Source: Iris pallida (lineage: Eukaryota > Streptophyta > Magnoliopsida > Asparagales > Iridaceae). From it: a DNA stretch of 64,000 nucleotides. This document shows, in pieces, positions 1 to 11,662 of the stretch (positions are counted from its first letter, which is position 1; each line of letters starts with the position of its first letter). The notes beneath the pieces were generated by a model. The model searched no databases, was not told where the DNA came from, and was given only the letters and a program-made list of their open reading frames with translations. The translations under genes and the position numbers were made by a program. The stretch lies in NCBI GenBank assembly GCA_029216955.1, contig JANAVB010044017.1, positions 5,328,734 through 5,392,733 on the forward strand, given 5' to 3'.

Positions 1-326
1 AACCCACGTGAGGACATAGGTTTTCAAAATTTGAAATTCAAATTTTGAATTTCCTGAAAAAAAATTATTTTTTCTTCGGCCACGTGTCCTTCCCATGGGG
101 CAGCCTGTGTGCCTGCACGCTTTCCTATGCACACTTTCCCCCTCGGGTTTCGTGCGACGGTTCGAAATCGGGTCTCGTATTTTCTATTTCTGTTTAGTTT
201 GATGTATTCTGGTACCACCTGTGTTTTAGGAGCCCGTTTTGAGTTTTGTTGGCTCCACAACTGCTGTAATGCACTTTTTGAGCCTCCTTTCCTTTTCAAT
301 AAAAATTTTCTTTTGAAAAAAAAAAA
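1..326 (+). mobile_element. 3' end of a LINE, left edge cut by the window
   Basis: The stretch ends in CTTTTTGAGCCTCC, TTTTCAATAAAAA and an A-run at 316-326, which is the layout of a LINE 3' UTR with poly(A). A related but distinct 3' end lies at about 30540-30760 (CTTTTTGAGCATCC then TTTTCAATAAAA). The A-run passes directly into (TA)n and then E LTR sequence, so this LINE was inserted in the E 3' LTR. No protein domain is visible; the short open frames here are chance. The rest of the element lies left of the window. Confidence 0.6.
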
Positions 327-353
327 TATATATATATAGAGAGAGAGAGAGAG
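327..353. repeat. (TA)n(GA)n microsatellite
   Basis: Short TA then GA dinucleotide run between the LINE poly(A) and E LTR sequence. The same LTR position at about 30763-30821 carries a longer (TA)n. Confidence 0.9.
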
Positions 354-2147
354 ATGTAAAGAGCTATATATATAACATATGGTAGTATCACTTGAAAGTA
401 AAAAATAGAGATTAATACCAACAAGATCAGAATCTAATTAACATAATATATACTCAGAAATCTAATTTAATTCTCAGAATAAATCAATTTATAACAAAAT
501 CAATTCAAAATATATATATCAACCGAACCCGAAAACCCAACTCAATCCTCAAAACGCACAATACTCAACTAGAACCCATAAAACTTGGCAAACACAAAGG
601 TGTATACGTGTGTTACGTGCTCGGGTACTCACGGGGTCGAACCCGTGTCCATATCGTGTCTACGGAGTGCGTATCGGAGAAACCCGAATACACGTGTATT
701 GACAAGTGTACGTGTATGTGGGTTTCGCTCGATTGAATGCCGTACGCAACACGAAGAGCCTCGTGCTCGTGCATGTAGCTAGGTGGTGTCCAGGTCTAGG
801 TCTAGGATACACTGACATGGCACCACGTCGCGTCCATGTGTCGCAGGACACGCGAACCCGCGCAGCTGTGCGCGCGTGCGCGGCCTTGTGGGCGCATGTC
901 GATCCCCGTGGCTCGCGATACGAGCCACGTCGTATCCCGGGGTTGGGTCCCTGGGTACCCTAGGTATAGGGCTTCGTGCTCTTATTCCTGGAATGGGTCC
1001 TCGTCGTGTCGTATTCACGTACGGAGGCCGTATTAGCGGCAAATTCTGGCACATGCACAGTGCTGGCTGAACCGTGCGCGTTGCATTTCTCCGCATAGTC
1101 TCCATAAAATGTCATAAAATTTTACGAGCATGTGGGCTGAGGTTGCCCCCAAGCGTCCATAAAATTTCACGCAAAACGAAGTCCTGTGCGTCGAATTACG
1201 ACGCTCGAACAGCAGGGCATGTACGGGGCCGTGCACGGGCCTCGTGCACGCGTGTCCGTGTCCGTGTCCGATTCGGACACTAAAATTGTGTCGAATCAAG
1301 ACCCTTCTTCACGAAAGTTATTTTGAATCTTAACAACAATAAATTCGTGAAAACTAAGTCAAAAAATACCAAATTTTAGGTCTAAGTAGCATTTCGTCAA
1401 ACACGTGTTCCATAGGACCGACACGTATCCGATACGGCTATCAAACGAATACAAAAACCTGCCAAACTTCATGCACAGGTCCGGGGTACATATATGGATG
1501 CATCTATGAAGAAAAATTGGAAATAACAAGTGTTTAGAGGGGGCTTACCTACTGAGAGTCAATATCTCAATGCAACAAGCCTCCAAACGCGTCGATGCCG
1601 ATTTCCTTCGTTCCAACTCCTCTGATTCCTCGCTAGCAAGTCTCCAGCAGGTTCCTCTCCTCCCAACGGTCGCAACACACTTCATTTGGAAGGATTTGGG
1701 TGAGAAACGAAAGAAATAGACTTTTGGAGGAGAAGAAAAAAAAGTAGGGTTTTTGAACTTGTGACGGCTACTAGGTTTTCTCATAATGAGAAGGGGACTG
1801 TTGTGTTTGGCCGGCTAGGGGGTATAGAAATTAGGGTTAGGGTTTGGTCATAGGCCAAACACTCCTCAAGTTGCTTAAAAGCCCAATGACAAAAAGGCTA
1901 TATGAAAAATGACTTAAACATGATTTAAATGATTCCTAAATTAGACAATAGCTCTAAATTAAAATCTATAAAGCCAATTAAGTCTCTAATTACATTATTA
2001 GGCTTCTAATCAAGGTTGACTAAGGTTATTCCACCTTCTACTACCAAAACACCAATCAAAGCCATACACCAATTAATTTAATTAATAAAAAATCAAATTA
2101 GTACACAATGGCTAAAATACCCCTAATTAGAAAAAATGAGTGTGACA
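354..2147 (-). mobile_element. Element E, 3' LTR (partial)
   Basis: On the minus strand the LTR starts TGTCACACTCA at 2147 and runs down to about 354, where it meets a microsatellite and a LINE. It is nearly co-linear with 30822-32622, the matching half of the E 5' LTR; both end GAGTGTGACA on the plus strand. The stretch 600-1300 is GC-rich and full of ACGTG cores. A telo-box pair (TTAGGGTTAGGGTTT on plus) lies at 1831-1845. The open frames in 585-1784 are not conserved as protein and are LTR sequence. The far end of this LTR is outside the window. Confidence 0.85.
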
Positions 2148-2166
2148 AATCTACCCTCCGTAAAAT
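2148..2166 (-). other. Element E polypurine tract
   Basis: Read on the minus strand, the bases next to the 3' LTR are TTACGGAGGGTAGATT followed by TGTCACAC. A purine-rich run with GGAGGGTAGAT just before the LTR is the plus-strand priming site of Ty3/gypsy elements. The F element has a matching GGAGGGTAGGAT tract before its LTRs. Confidence 0.75.
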
Positions 2167-2227
2167 TATTTTGTCCTCAAAACTAAAGACAAAACTGAAC
2201 AGATGTGAAGGATAGAAAAATCATACC

Positions 2228-2700
2228 TCAAGGCTGAAAAAGATAAAGGTATTGCTCGCGCATCTCATCCTCCCTCTCCCAGGTAGACTCACCTGGAGAG
2301 TGATGCCTCCATGCTACGTGAACCAAGGGTATCGTCTGGTTCCTCAGCACCTTCTTCCATCGATCCAGAATCTCCACAGGTTGTTCTGGATAACTAAGAG
2401 TAGGGCCCACCTCGATCTTGGAATGATCCAGTACATGGCTGGGATCTGCCACATACCGTCTTTACTGCGACACATGAAATACATTGTGGACTTCCACTAA
2501 TGTAGGGGCAAGTCCAATATGTATGACACGTCATCGACTCTTCTGCTGATAACAAAAGGTTCGATGAAGCACGGACTAAGCTTTCCACCTCCACCAAAGC
2601 GAATAGTGCCACGCATCGAAGATATCATCAGGAATAACACCAGATCTCCATCCTAGCACAAACGTGGTCTCAAACTTATCTAAAACAATCACATGATCAA
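2228..2700 (-). pseudogene. Element E integrase C-terminus and chromodomain remnant
   Basis: This is the C-terminal tail of the E polyprotein. Frames read GTIRFGGGGKLSP (the integrase GPY/F-type region, about 2560-2610) and then a chromodomain with YPEQPVEILDRW and GESTWEREDEMRE (2452-2228, last residues before a stop). In the family the chromodomain binds modified histone tails and steers integration into heterochromatin. The reading frame changes more than once between 2700 and 2450, so no continuous protein is possible. The chromodomain places E among chromoviruses; the double zinc knuckle and LTR ends suggest Del/Tekay, though the clade is an inference. Confidence 0.8.
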
Positions 2701-2707
2701 ACATAAA

Positions 2708-3710
2708 TCACAAAACAAACAAATTCCTAATCCTAAGTCTAAGCTGTACCTCAAACTGCAAAGGTCTTTGGTAGCTATCGGCCCAATGTCGCTGTCTGTC
2801 CTGCGTCACGCGAAGTCGATCTCTGATGAGCTTCACCTTCTCAGCTGCGTCAACAACTATCTCAGGTCCCAATAAAGCTCGCTCTCCAACGTCATCCCAA
2901 GACAAGGCAGTTTGACATCTACGCCCGTACAATGCCTCGAATGGTGGCATCCCAATGCTGGCCTGGAAATAATTGTTGTATGCAAACTCCACCAAATATA
3001 AATAATCCTCCCAGGAACCTCCAAAATCTAGGACACAAGTCCGCAGCATGTCCTCGAGTGTCTGAATAGTCCTTTCTGACTGTCCCCATCTGAGGGTGAT
3101 ATGTAGTACTAAACTTGAGCTGAGTGTCCAAACTAATATGCAGACTCCGCCAAAAATGGAAAATAAAGCGACTATTTCGATCCGAGACAATTCTCACCGA
3201 AACTCCATGAAGTCTGACAATCTGACGCACGTACATCTCTGCTAACTTCTCTGTAGACAAACCCACTTTGAATGGCAAGAAATGGGTCGATTTGGTCAAC
3301 CTGTCTACGATGACCCAAATTACGTCTTTTCCTCCTAGTGTACGTGGCAATCCTGAAATAAAGTCCATCGTAATGTGCTCCCACTTCCACTCCGAAATGG
3401 ACAATGACTGTAATAGTCCTTCTGGCTTCTGCCTCTCTACCTTAACCTGCTGACAGACTAAACATCTGGCTACGAAGTGTGCTACCTCCCGCTTCATCCT
3501 ATACTACTATACATGCTCTTTCAGATCCCTAAACATCGTGTTGGCATATGGATGCATAGAGTACTGAGAACGATGGGCCTCCTGCATAACCTGCTCCCAA
3601 AGGTCTCCACTAGGCACACACAGTCTGAAATCGTGCCTCAAAGTGCCATCCTCTGAAATGACAAACACATCCACAAGTCCTGTTCGAGCCTGCTCTCGAA
3701 TACACCGCAA
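2708..3710 (-). pseudogene. Element E integrase (broken)
   Basis: The integrase would insert the cDNA into host chromatin. The zinc-binding half is seen as HRSQYSMH near 3570 and CLVCQQVK near 3450. The catalytic core shows WEHITMDF (first Asp), IVSDRNSRF (second Asp) and PPFEALYG (Glu), followed by RRCQTALSWDDVGE. Two adjacent stops lie near 3510 at a site that is tryptophan in the relatives here, and the frame changes near 3070 between two overlapping open frames (2919-3497 and 2708-3190). The order RT, RNase H, integrase is that of Ty3/gypsy. Inactive as written. Confidence 0.88.
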
Positions 3711-3725
3711 AGTAACATCGTCAAA

Positions 3726-5183
3726 CTAAGCCGACTTGATGCTCTCCATCAAGTCTGACTGAATCTGCAGTCCCCATATCTGTATCTCAACTCCCGGTAC
3801 TATCACCTCGATCCCCAGGCTCTCCAAATCTGCTAACAAGTGAAGATCCATCGTCAAACACATAGCTACTGGATACCTACTCAAGGCATCGGCAACCATG
3901 TTTGCCTTCCCTGGATGATACTGTAATGAAATATTGAAGTCCTTCATCACCTCCAACCATCTCCACTGCCTCATGTTGAGCTCCTTCTGTGTAAACACAT
4001 ACTTCAAGCTCTTGTGGTCTGTGATGATCTCTATACGATCTCCGTATAGATAGTATTTCCACAACTTAAGGGCAAAGATAACTGCCGCCAACTCCAAGTC
4101 ATGGGTAGGGTAGTTCTTCTCATACGAACGTAATTTCCTGGATGCATAGGCAATCACCTTCTTATGCTGTTGCAAGACACAACCCAGACCCTTCCCTGAG
4201 GCGTCACTGTAGATAGTGAACCCGCCTGATCCTGATGGCAATGTCAGAATTGGGGCTGTCATCAGTCGCTTCTTCAACTCATCAAAAGCAACCTGACATT
4301 CCTATGACCAAATAAACTCTGCGTCCTTCTGGGTCAGCCAAGTCAATGTCTCTGCAACCCGGGAGAAATCCTGAACGAATCTCTTGTAGTAGCCTGCCAA
4401 TCCCAGAAAGCTCAAGATCTCTGCAACTGAACTCGGTGTTGTCCACGCCTCAACTGCTCTGATCTTCTTTGGGTCTACTGAGATTCCATCCCCGGCCAAA
4501 ACATGACCTAGGAAATCAACTCGATCCAGTAAGAACTCACACTTCGAGAGCTTGCCATAAATCTGCTCATTCCTTAGAGTCTCCAGAACTACTCTTAAGT
4601 GCTCCACGTGCTCTTCTGGGGTCTTCGAATACACCAAGATGTCGTCGATGACCACCACCACGAACTTGTCTAAGTACTGGTGGAATACCTTGTTCATCAG
4701 GTTCATGACCATCGCTGGGGCATTTGTTAACCCAAACGGCATCACCATGAACTCAAACTGGCAAAATCGTGTCCTGAATGATGTCTTCAGAATGTCCTCC
4801 TTCTTCACCTTCACTTGATGGTAACCTGTCCTCAGATCAATTTTGGAGAATACCTTCGCTCCGCTCAACTGATCGAACAGATCATCGATCCTCGACAGCG
4901 GGTACTTGTTCTTGATCGTGAGGTTGTTGAGTGTCCTGTAGTCGATACACATCCGTACTGACCTATCCTTCTTCGGCACAAAGAGTACTGGTGCACCCTA
5001 TGGTGAAGAACTCGATTGGATGAAGCCTTTTTCTTGTAACTCATCCACTTGCTTCTTCAACTCCACTATCGGCTCTGCGTCGGGTACCAAATCTATAGAT
5101 AACTCCACATCTCTGTCCAGAGGTAACCCTGGCAACTCCTTCGGAAATACATCCATGAACTCAGCTATCAATGGATGTGGCAC
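3726..5183 (-). pseudogene. Element E reverse transcriptase and RNase H (broken)
   Basis: Reverse transcriptase copies the genomic RNA; RNase H removes the template. The start of the domain reads [17 protein letters not shown], then [37 protein letters not shown] and the catalytic VIDD (codons at 4641-4652), DFLGHVL and [11 protein letters not shown]. RNase H follows with [33 protein letters not shown] and [13 protein letters not shown]. Stops interrupt the frame near 4998 (within the SP-GAP motif, at a conserved Trp) and near 4302. Length and order match Ty3/gypsy pol. Base changes at the stops look like transitions. Confidence 0.9.
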
Positions 5184-5186
5184 GCT

Positions 5187-5636
5187 CTACTCCTCTTCTG
5201 AAACTCCATAGAAAACTTCGCTGCTCTGCTTCGCCTCCCGTCTGGTGAGCTCAAACTCTGGCTCTCCTGGTACTCTGAAAAGAACTCTACCACCATGCCA
5301 ATCTATACTGGCATGTTGCCTGCTCAACCAATCCATCCCGAGTACAATATCGTAATTTGGTAATGGCATTACGAGCAGACTCACATCCAGTTTTCGGCCT
5401 CCCAAAACTACTTTTCGATTCTTGCAAATATCACGGACGAGGATGATACCACCCCCAGTCATGATCTTGTAAGTCCTAGGCAACGATTCAGAAGAAAGCT
5501 GGTATCTAACAGCAAATGATACAGACACAAAACTATGGGAAGCCCCCGAATCAAACAAAGCGAATATAGGAAAGAAGTCGAGAAGAACAGAACCTGCTAT
5601 CAGATCTCCGACTGCCTCTGCATCTTCGGCTGACAT
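5187..5636 (-). pseudogene. Element E aspartic protease domain
   Basis: The frame holds ALFDSGASHSFVS, the DSGA form of the retroviral-type aspartic protease active site, then [18 protein letters not shown], a motif that closes this domain in plant Ty3/gypsy elements. The protease releases gag and pol proteins from the polyprotein. It is open for 149 codons and ends at a stop just before the reverse transcriptase. The domain itself looks intact, but the polyprotein on both sides does not. Confidence 0.88.
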
Positions 5637-5639
5637 GGC

Positions 5640-6955
5640 GAAGGCTCGCCTCTGCTGACCTCCTCTGGTCTGCTGCTAGTGCTGGGTAAACTTCTACTGC
5701 TGGGTCGGCAATGGTCCCTTCTGCTGACCCGGCGGAGCCTTGGCTTCCGCTCCCTGAGTTGTACGTCCTGAAGACATAGGACAGTGCCTCAGCTGGTGCT
5801 CCGCTAAACGACAAAGTAGGCACTTGCCTAGCCTCTTCCTATACTCGTTCCATACATGTCCTGGCTTCTTGTAGAAAGTGCAACTGATGACTTGTTGTTG
5901 TCTAGGTCCCTGATGTATCTGTTTCTACTGGAAAGGCGCACGATCTTGACTTTGGAACTGCTGCTGTTGGAACGGCTTCTGCTGATGCTGCTGCTGATAA
6001 TAGGGCCTTTTGTCCGGGCCTCCACTGCCACCAGCTCCATGTGAATCACGACCTCTTTTCAGCTTCAGTTCGAGGTCGTCCTCCACTGCCATAGCTTCCG
6101 ACAGAATCTCCTCAAAAGTACCATTTCTGTCGCTCTTGGTCAAGGACTTGACTTCCTTGACCAAGCCCTTCCTGAACCTCCTAGCCTTCGCCGTCTCGTT
6201 AAGGCCCTCCATAAATTTTCCGAGGTGACAGAACTCCCCGGCATACTCCTCTACTGTCTGGTTCCCCTGAACCAGGTTCTCGAACCGCGTCTCCAAGGCA
6301 CCAAGTGTTGTGTTAGGGAAGAACTTCTCCTTGAAGAGCTTCTTGAAAGCCTCCCAAGTCTGCCCCTCTGTACCAACCCTAGGGTCGGTCTGGTACCATG
6401 TGCAGGCAAGGTCCTGTATCTGGCTGCCCGATGCTTCTATCTAAAGCCTAGCTGTTATCTCCACGAGGCAAAAGATCTTTTCTATATGTTCGATCCAGTC
6501 ATCGACATATAGGATACCCTTAGTACCCTTGAAGTCTCGCGGCCGCATCTTCTTTAATTCCTGAATGCCCGAAGTCCTCGGCTGGTACGGCTGTATCTGC
6601 CCTACCTGTGGTTGGGCAGTCACCTTCTCTACTACCACCATGGCTAGCTGATAGGCATTGTCAATGCCCTGCCTTATATCCTCTGTATGGCGTCGCTGAG
6701 TCTCCATCATCTGCTGCATGAAGGCAAGAACTGTGCCATATGAACTGTCCCCTGAGGCGGTGGTGGTAGCATCCCCTGAACCCCTGGGGTAGTCCTCGAA
6801 ACTGGTGGAAGAGCACCCCCAAATGCTACAGACGCTCCCACCTGAGTAGAAACAAGAGGTACTATGGTCCTAGGGTCTTGCTGAGTCGGGCGAGAAGTGG
6901 CAGACCTCTCAGAGGTATCCCTTAGGCCAGAGCGATGCGATCATGTCTCCACCAT
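5640..6955 (-). pseudogene. Element E gag (broken)
   Basis: Gag would form the particle and bind the RNA. An ATG at 6955 is the likely original start (MVET, then a TGA after four codons). Further in are FKGTKGILYVDDWIEHIEKIF (read in two pieces across a frameshift near 6440), NLVQGNQTVEEYAGEFCHLG, and a double zinc knuckle near 5720-5840: a first, incomplete knuckle CTFYKKPGH and a complete second one, CLLCRLAEHQLRHC. The tandem knuckle resembles Del/Tekay gag. Several frameshifts and stops make it non-functional. Confidence 0.82.
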
Positions 6956-7170
6956 CCTGAATACAGATCAAACAAAGAATCAATTACTGAGAAAGAAGCG
7001 ATATAATCAAAGGAGGAAAGTTTATTTTAAAAGAAGGCAATTAGCAGCAAGAATTAGATAAGAGTTTTCCTAATGTGATCGAGTACCTTAACTTATATCC
7101 TATATCCTACTACAGGTTGTAGTGATACTCTAGTTCGAGTAGCACTACGAAATCGTACTAGTTGCGACTG

Positions 7171-7188
7171 GACATGCATAGGCCACCA
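7171..7188 (-). other. Element E putative primer binding site
   Basis: On the minus strand, ten bases after the LTR end (GGGTCGTGACA), the sequence is TGGTGGCCTATGCATG. Elements B, D and F have nearly the same TGGTGGCCCATGCAGG at the same place. Shared position and conservation support a primer site, but it is not the usual methionine-initiator site of plant chromoviruses and I cannot name the tRNA. Confidence 0.5.
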
Positions 7189-7197
7189 CTAAAAATA

Positions 7198-8844
7198 TGT
7201 CACGACCCGCACCCAGTGTAAGGGCACGAGAAGTGGGTACGTCCAGCCTACGCCGCAGTGTCGGTGGTAGAACACTGTCCTAGGTCACAACATCAAACAA
7301 TATAACCAAACCTATATAATGATATACGCTCCAAAAGGAGGACAATATAGAGGTACAACTCAATCACAGAATCTAAGATGGAATAAAGCGATAAAAGATG
7401 GATAATAGTCTCAACTGAGAACTACAACTGAAAGAAATAAGTTTGGATGTTCAAAACAACATCAAAATCCAATTAACTGAAAGTATATCTCAAGACAAAA
7501 CAATCTAAGTAAGAAACTAGTCTAAAAGTCCAACTAGACAATGGGTAAGTCCTCAGCGACTGCTAGATCCTCCTAAGGGTCCAAGTCGCCGGTGTCATCT
7601 AAGCCGGTGCCATAAAATGTAGTGCATAACTTCTCATCATCACATGTAATATTTTCAACAGTCCAATCGGGACGGGAACGAGCACAATACATCTCACGCA
7701 GTCCATATCTTGACAGGAAATATAAAGCACGTGACAGATTAAGATACATGAAACGCTGTAAGAAAAAAGCATGAAAAAAAAGAGAGAAGCTGATAAACGA
7801 AGCTATCTATATATGATAATAGAGAACTGTAAGTGACTATGTGATTTAGAGTACAAGATAGACATATGAACAGCTTGATTTGCACATGATTATACTAAAG
7901 AGTTTGTACATGATTATACTACTTTGGAATTGTTCACATGACTATTTCTACTCCCTCATGCCCCAATCAATACACAAGGATCTAGATAGGTTATGTTATT
8001 GTACATGATAGTTTATACATGAAGCTCATGAGATCATGAGAGCACATGTGTGTACATGAATAATGAGAGTCCATGAAATACATGATGTTCGTAAAAAGCA
8101 CATGATATGATGTATTCGATGCACCCGTGGAGGATAACATCTCATGTAAAGATCCATATAGTACTAACCCGTGATAATGTCGTGTCAGCATCAAGTAAAT
8201 TAAACTATGACAAGAATATAATTCTTAACAAGTATGAAACGGTCAGAGAATATACTCGCCTGGTATCTCGACTGTCTGATGAGAATAAGAGTCCGAACTA
8301 GAGTATCTGAATCCTATTTAGAACAATCATAGGTTACAAAGTGTCTAATATGAAATAGATAAAGTCTACAATACATTCTAAATGATTCTAGGTCCTTCTA
8401 GGTCAAAGTCAACCCATGGTTAACTCTGGTCAAACCTGGTCAACTATAAGTCAACTACTCCATCTACCAAATTTTAAGTCAAACATAAGTTATTAAGTCA
8501 TTCTAAGTCCGTTTGAGTCGATTTGGATCAAGTTTGACTCAAAGTTGACTTTTGTCAACTTGGTCAACTTGCTAGTCAACTCGGCCAATTTAGGCTCATT
8601 GGGTCAATCATAAACTGATTCATTAACCCTTAGACTATATCTTAAAGCAATCACAACATATCCTTATATATATATTCATACATTACATACAATATGTATA
8701 TGCATATATACATATACACACATAAACATAGACTTGAAAGGGAAAGGAAAGAGAGTGTGTGCGTGTGTGTTGTGTGAAGGAGCCGCTGTTTTAGGTTCAA
8801 AATCTGAGAATGAAACACAAAATCTCTCAACTCTACAAATATAA
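7198..8844 (-). mobile_element. Element E 5' LTR, inner (3') half
   Basis: On plus the LTR opens TGTCACGACCC at 7198; on minus it ends GGGTGCGGGTCGTGACA, just as the F LTRs do. It continues to the microsatellite at 8845, beyond which LINE-1 is inserted; the outer half resumes at about 30822. It contains a block homologous to F (minus: TGCTCGTTCCCGTCCCGATTGGA near 7660-7700), an acidic short frame near 7550-7640, and a cluster of GTCAA/TTGAC motifs at 8399-8580. No protein gene here. Confidence 0.85.
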
Positions 8845-8865
8845 GTGTGTGTGTGTGTGTGTGTG

Positions 8866-8912
<47 letters not shown>
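8845..8912. repeat. (TG)n(TA)n microsatellite in the E LTR
   Basis: A TG run (8845-8871) followed by AT repeats (8873-8912). LINE-1 begins immediately after it. Confidence 0.95.
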
Positions 8913-8914
<2 letters not shown>

Positions 8915-9493
8915 CAGTTGTGCTATCCGCCTTCTCTCCCGCGCATAACCCTATCCCATGTCCGCCACCAGCGGCGGGGCCGTGCACCGTCAGCCTGCCG
9001 TCGCCCCCCCCCCCGTTCCGGAACCTCCCCCTCAGCCGGTCCGGCGCTGTCCTTGACGCCCTCTCCGGTCGTGGAGTTCCGTCTGAGGCTTGCCGTGCCT
9101 TTTCCCGGCCGCCGCCACCGACGTGGATGGCAGACCACCTGTCAGTGGCCGCGTCTTCCCCCTTCTATCCTCCTGGGTAGCGGTGGCCCTCCATTGGCTC
9201 CGCTCGATCGCTCTTCTCTCTAGCTCGAACGCTGTCATTCCTCCGGCCGGTTCGTCCGGGTGCGACCTAGCTTCAACTGAACCGAGAGTGGCTTCTCCGC
9301 TCCGGTGGCCGTGGGACTCGCCGGTGACCCTCGTTGCAGCCCCCCCGGACGCGCAGTGGTCTGCGGTCATCCCGCCCGGTCGAGCTTGGAGAGCCGAGCC
9401 TTCCCGCTCCTTCTCGGAAATTTGAAATTCGAATTTCCTCCCACCTTTGGCCGCGATTCTGGTGCCAACGGTGGTCTCCTCTAAGGACGCAGC

Positions 9494-9772
9494 TTATGCA
9501 CCTTCAGAGCTTGCTCTGGGCATGCGCCCGCCGCGGGCTTCAGCCTATGCGCCCTCTAGGGCGCCCCATCCTTATGCGCCCTCAGGTGCTGTCGGTCTAC
9601 ATGGCACGCATGCGCCCATCGATGACGGCACTCCTATGCGCTCTTCTGAGCTTGGTCAAAGCTTGCGCCCAGAGCGGGCTTTCGCCTATGCGCCCTCCAG
9701 GGCCCCTCTCCCTTCAGCGCCCTCTGGCATAGTAGGTCTCCCCGGCCCACTAGCGCCTATCGTTGGCCGCCC
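9494..9772 (+). repeat. Two tandem ~140 bp units in the LINE-1 5' region
   Basis: Two consecutive diverged units share TATGC(A/G)C(C/T)(C/T)TC, a GAGCTTG segment, CGGGCTT(C/T)(A/C)GCCTATGCGCCCTC and a GTAGGTCT/GTCGGTCT stretch. The unit repeats the motif TATGCGCC several times. Open frames with PSRAP-type repeats (9447-9872) follow from this repetition and are not taken as a gene. Confidence 0.6.
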
Positions 9773-10328
9773 TCCTTCCGTGGCCAGTCCGGGCATGCGC
9801 CTGGAGCAGGCTGGAGTTTCCACTCCCCCCGTGGCCCCCCTCATGCGCCCCCTACCAAGGGGAGTCTCCTAGGCGCGTATGCGCCCCCAGCATGCTCCCT
9901 CTCGTCCCTAGCTCCTCCGTCTGCCTCTCCGTTCGCGCCCCTGGTCGCCGGCTCCCTCTATGCGCCCAGCGCCCCAGGTCTGTCCCTTGCGCCTATTCGT
10001 GTCGCCTCCAATGTGTAGGCAGGCTCCTTTCCCCTCCGGCCTGGCGCATCCGTCGGAGCAGGCACAGGTACATCACCTCCTCCTCTGCTCTCCACCATCG
10101 GAGCCGCTTCCCTCTTCCCCCCAGCTTTGGGCTCGGCTACCCCCACCGAGGCTCCCCCCTCCCCGATCCCCCCGGGGTCGCGTGCTCTAGTTCCCCTCCT
10201 ACCCTTCCCTTCTCCCTTTTACCTCAGCCCGGGAAGTTTCTCCCCGCCTCGGTCGAGGCTCCTTCTCATCCGGCGTCCTACGCAGATGCCCTGCGCCCGG
10301 ACCGCAAGGCATCCCAGACCCCCCTCAC

Positions 10329-11496
10329 ATGGGTATAGAGCTTCCCGACATCGTCTTCTTGGACCCTCACGATGGCCAGGCCATCCGGATCCCCTTCTCT
10401 TCTTATGAGATCTCCTTCCTCTCCTACAGCTTCGTGAAGACCTTTATCCTGAAGTTCCAGTCAGGCTGCCCGAAGATCGCCTCAGTACAAGAGGCCATCG
10501 CCGGATAGGGGCTCACCTCAGCTTTCAAGGTCGCACCGCTGGACCCCAAATACTTGTTCCTCCACCTTTTATCGAATAATGACTTCTCCACACTGTGGGC
10601 CAAAGGCTCCACTTCCATACGCAACCAGAGCGTCAAGATCACCAAATGGTCCTCCACCTTCAACCCTAAAGTCGACTCGACCATTATATCAACTTGGATC
10701 ACCCTCCCCAACCTTCCCCTAGTATGTTTCACACCGGCAGCACTCAAAAGGATTGCGAGCTCTTTCGAGACACTCATAGCAATCGCGGAAGAAACCCGCA
10801 CCCTTTCTAAAGGAAACTACGCAAAGTTATGCGTAGAACCCAATCTTTCCACATAACCGCCAGAACTAGTCCAGCTCGATCTCGGAGGCAGAATGCATTC
10901 ACAGGTGCTAGTGTATGACAACAACATTATTTTCTGTAGGCATTGCCAGCTGAGAGGACACCTAACTAGGTTTAGCTACAAAGCCCACCCAGAGATCAAA
11001 AAGATAGACCACCATAAGGCTCACACCTTCAAGTCGGCCCAAGCCGCTCCATCAGCCCCCATTCTCCCTCGTCCCAACTCCTACCCCCAACTTTTCGACA
11101 GTGCGAACTCCACCGGCCCCAGCATAAGCCTCTCAATCAACAAAGAAATCGTACCCTACGAATCGAAGACCATTCCTCTCCACAACTCGTTTGACATCCT
11201 CACCCTCGCAGATGCAGAGCCTCACCCGTCAACAGAGTACGATACTTCAGCGGACATCACCTCGGGTGGAGAGAAAGCGGAATCAGAGGCCACTAGCTCG
11301 CACCCATCCCCCCGGAGCAGAAGAACCCACGACGATCAAAGGCAGTACCTCCGAAGACATCCTGGCTATCCTCGGAGCGGACGCTGCAGACAGACTCCAA
11401 CAAGTCAAGGAAGCCGGTCTCCTAGACCTAACCAACCCCCTCTGCGCCCTGCATGAAACGGAGATAGAGGATACTACTCAGACGGAGAGGTCATAA
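10329..11496 (+). pseudogene. LINE-1 ORF1, gag-like with zinc knuckle (broken)
   Basis: ORF1 proteins of plant L1 elements bind the element RNA. From the ATG at 10329 the frame reads ELPDIVFLDPHDGQAIRIPF and FVKTFILKFQSG, then an internal stop near 10507, VAPLDPKYLFLHLLSNNDF and WITLPNLPLVCFTPAALKRI; this resembles the DUF4283-type domain of plant LINE ORF1. A CCHC-like knuckle follows at about 10940-10985 (FCRHCQLRGHLTRFS), with Ser where the last Cys is usual. A low-complexity tail runs to the stop near 11496. Stops at about 10507 and 10854 break it. The exact start is uncertain because the GC-rich region upstream is open in several frames. Confidence 0.7.
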
Positions 11497-11662
11497 CTCA
11501 TTATCCAAAAATAGAGCGAGGAAACTGTAGGCTTCTCTACAGCTACTATGACAGCTCCCAAAAAATACCATAACAAAAAAAGAAAAAAATGCCAAAAAGG
11601 TAACAGCCATGACCACAAGATCGGCTGCGAAGCTCCACAACCCCCCTCCCTCTCTTCCCCCA

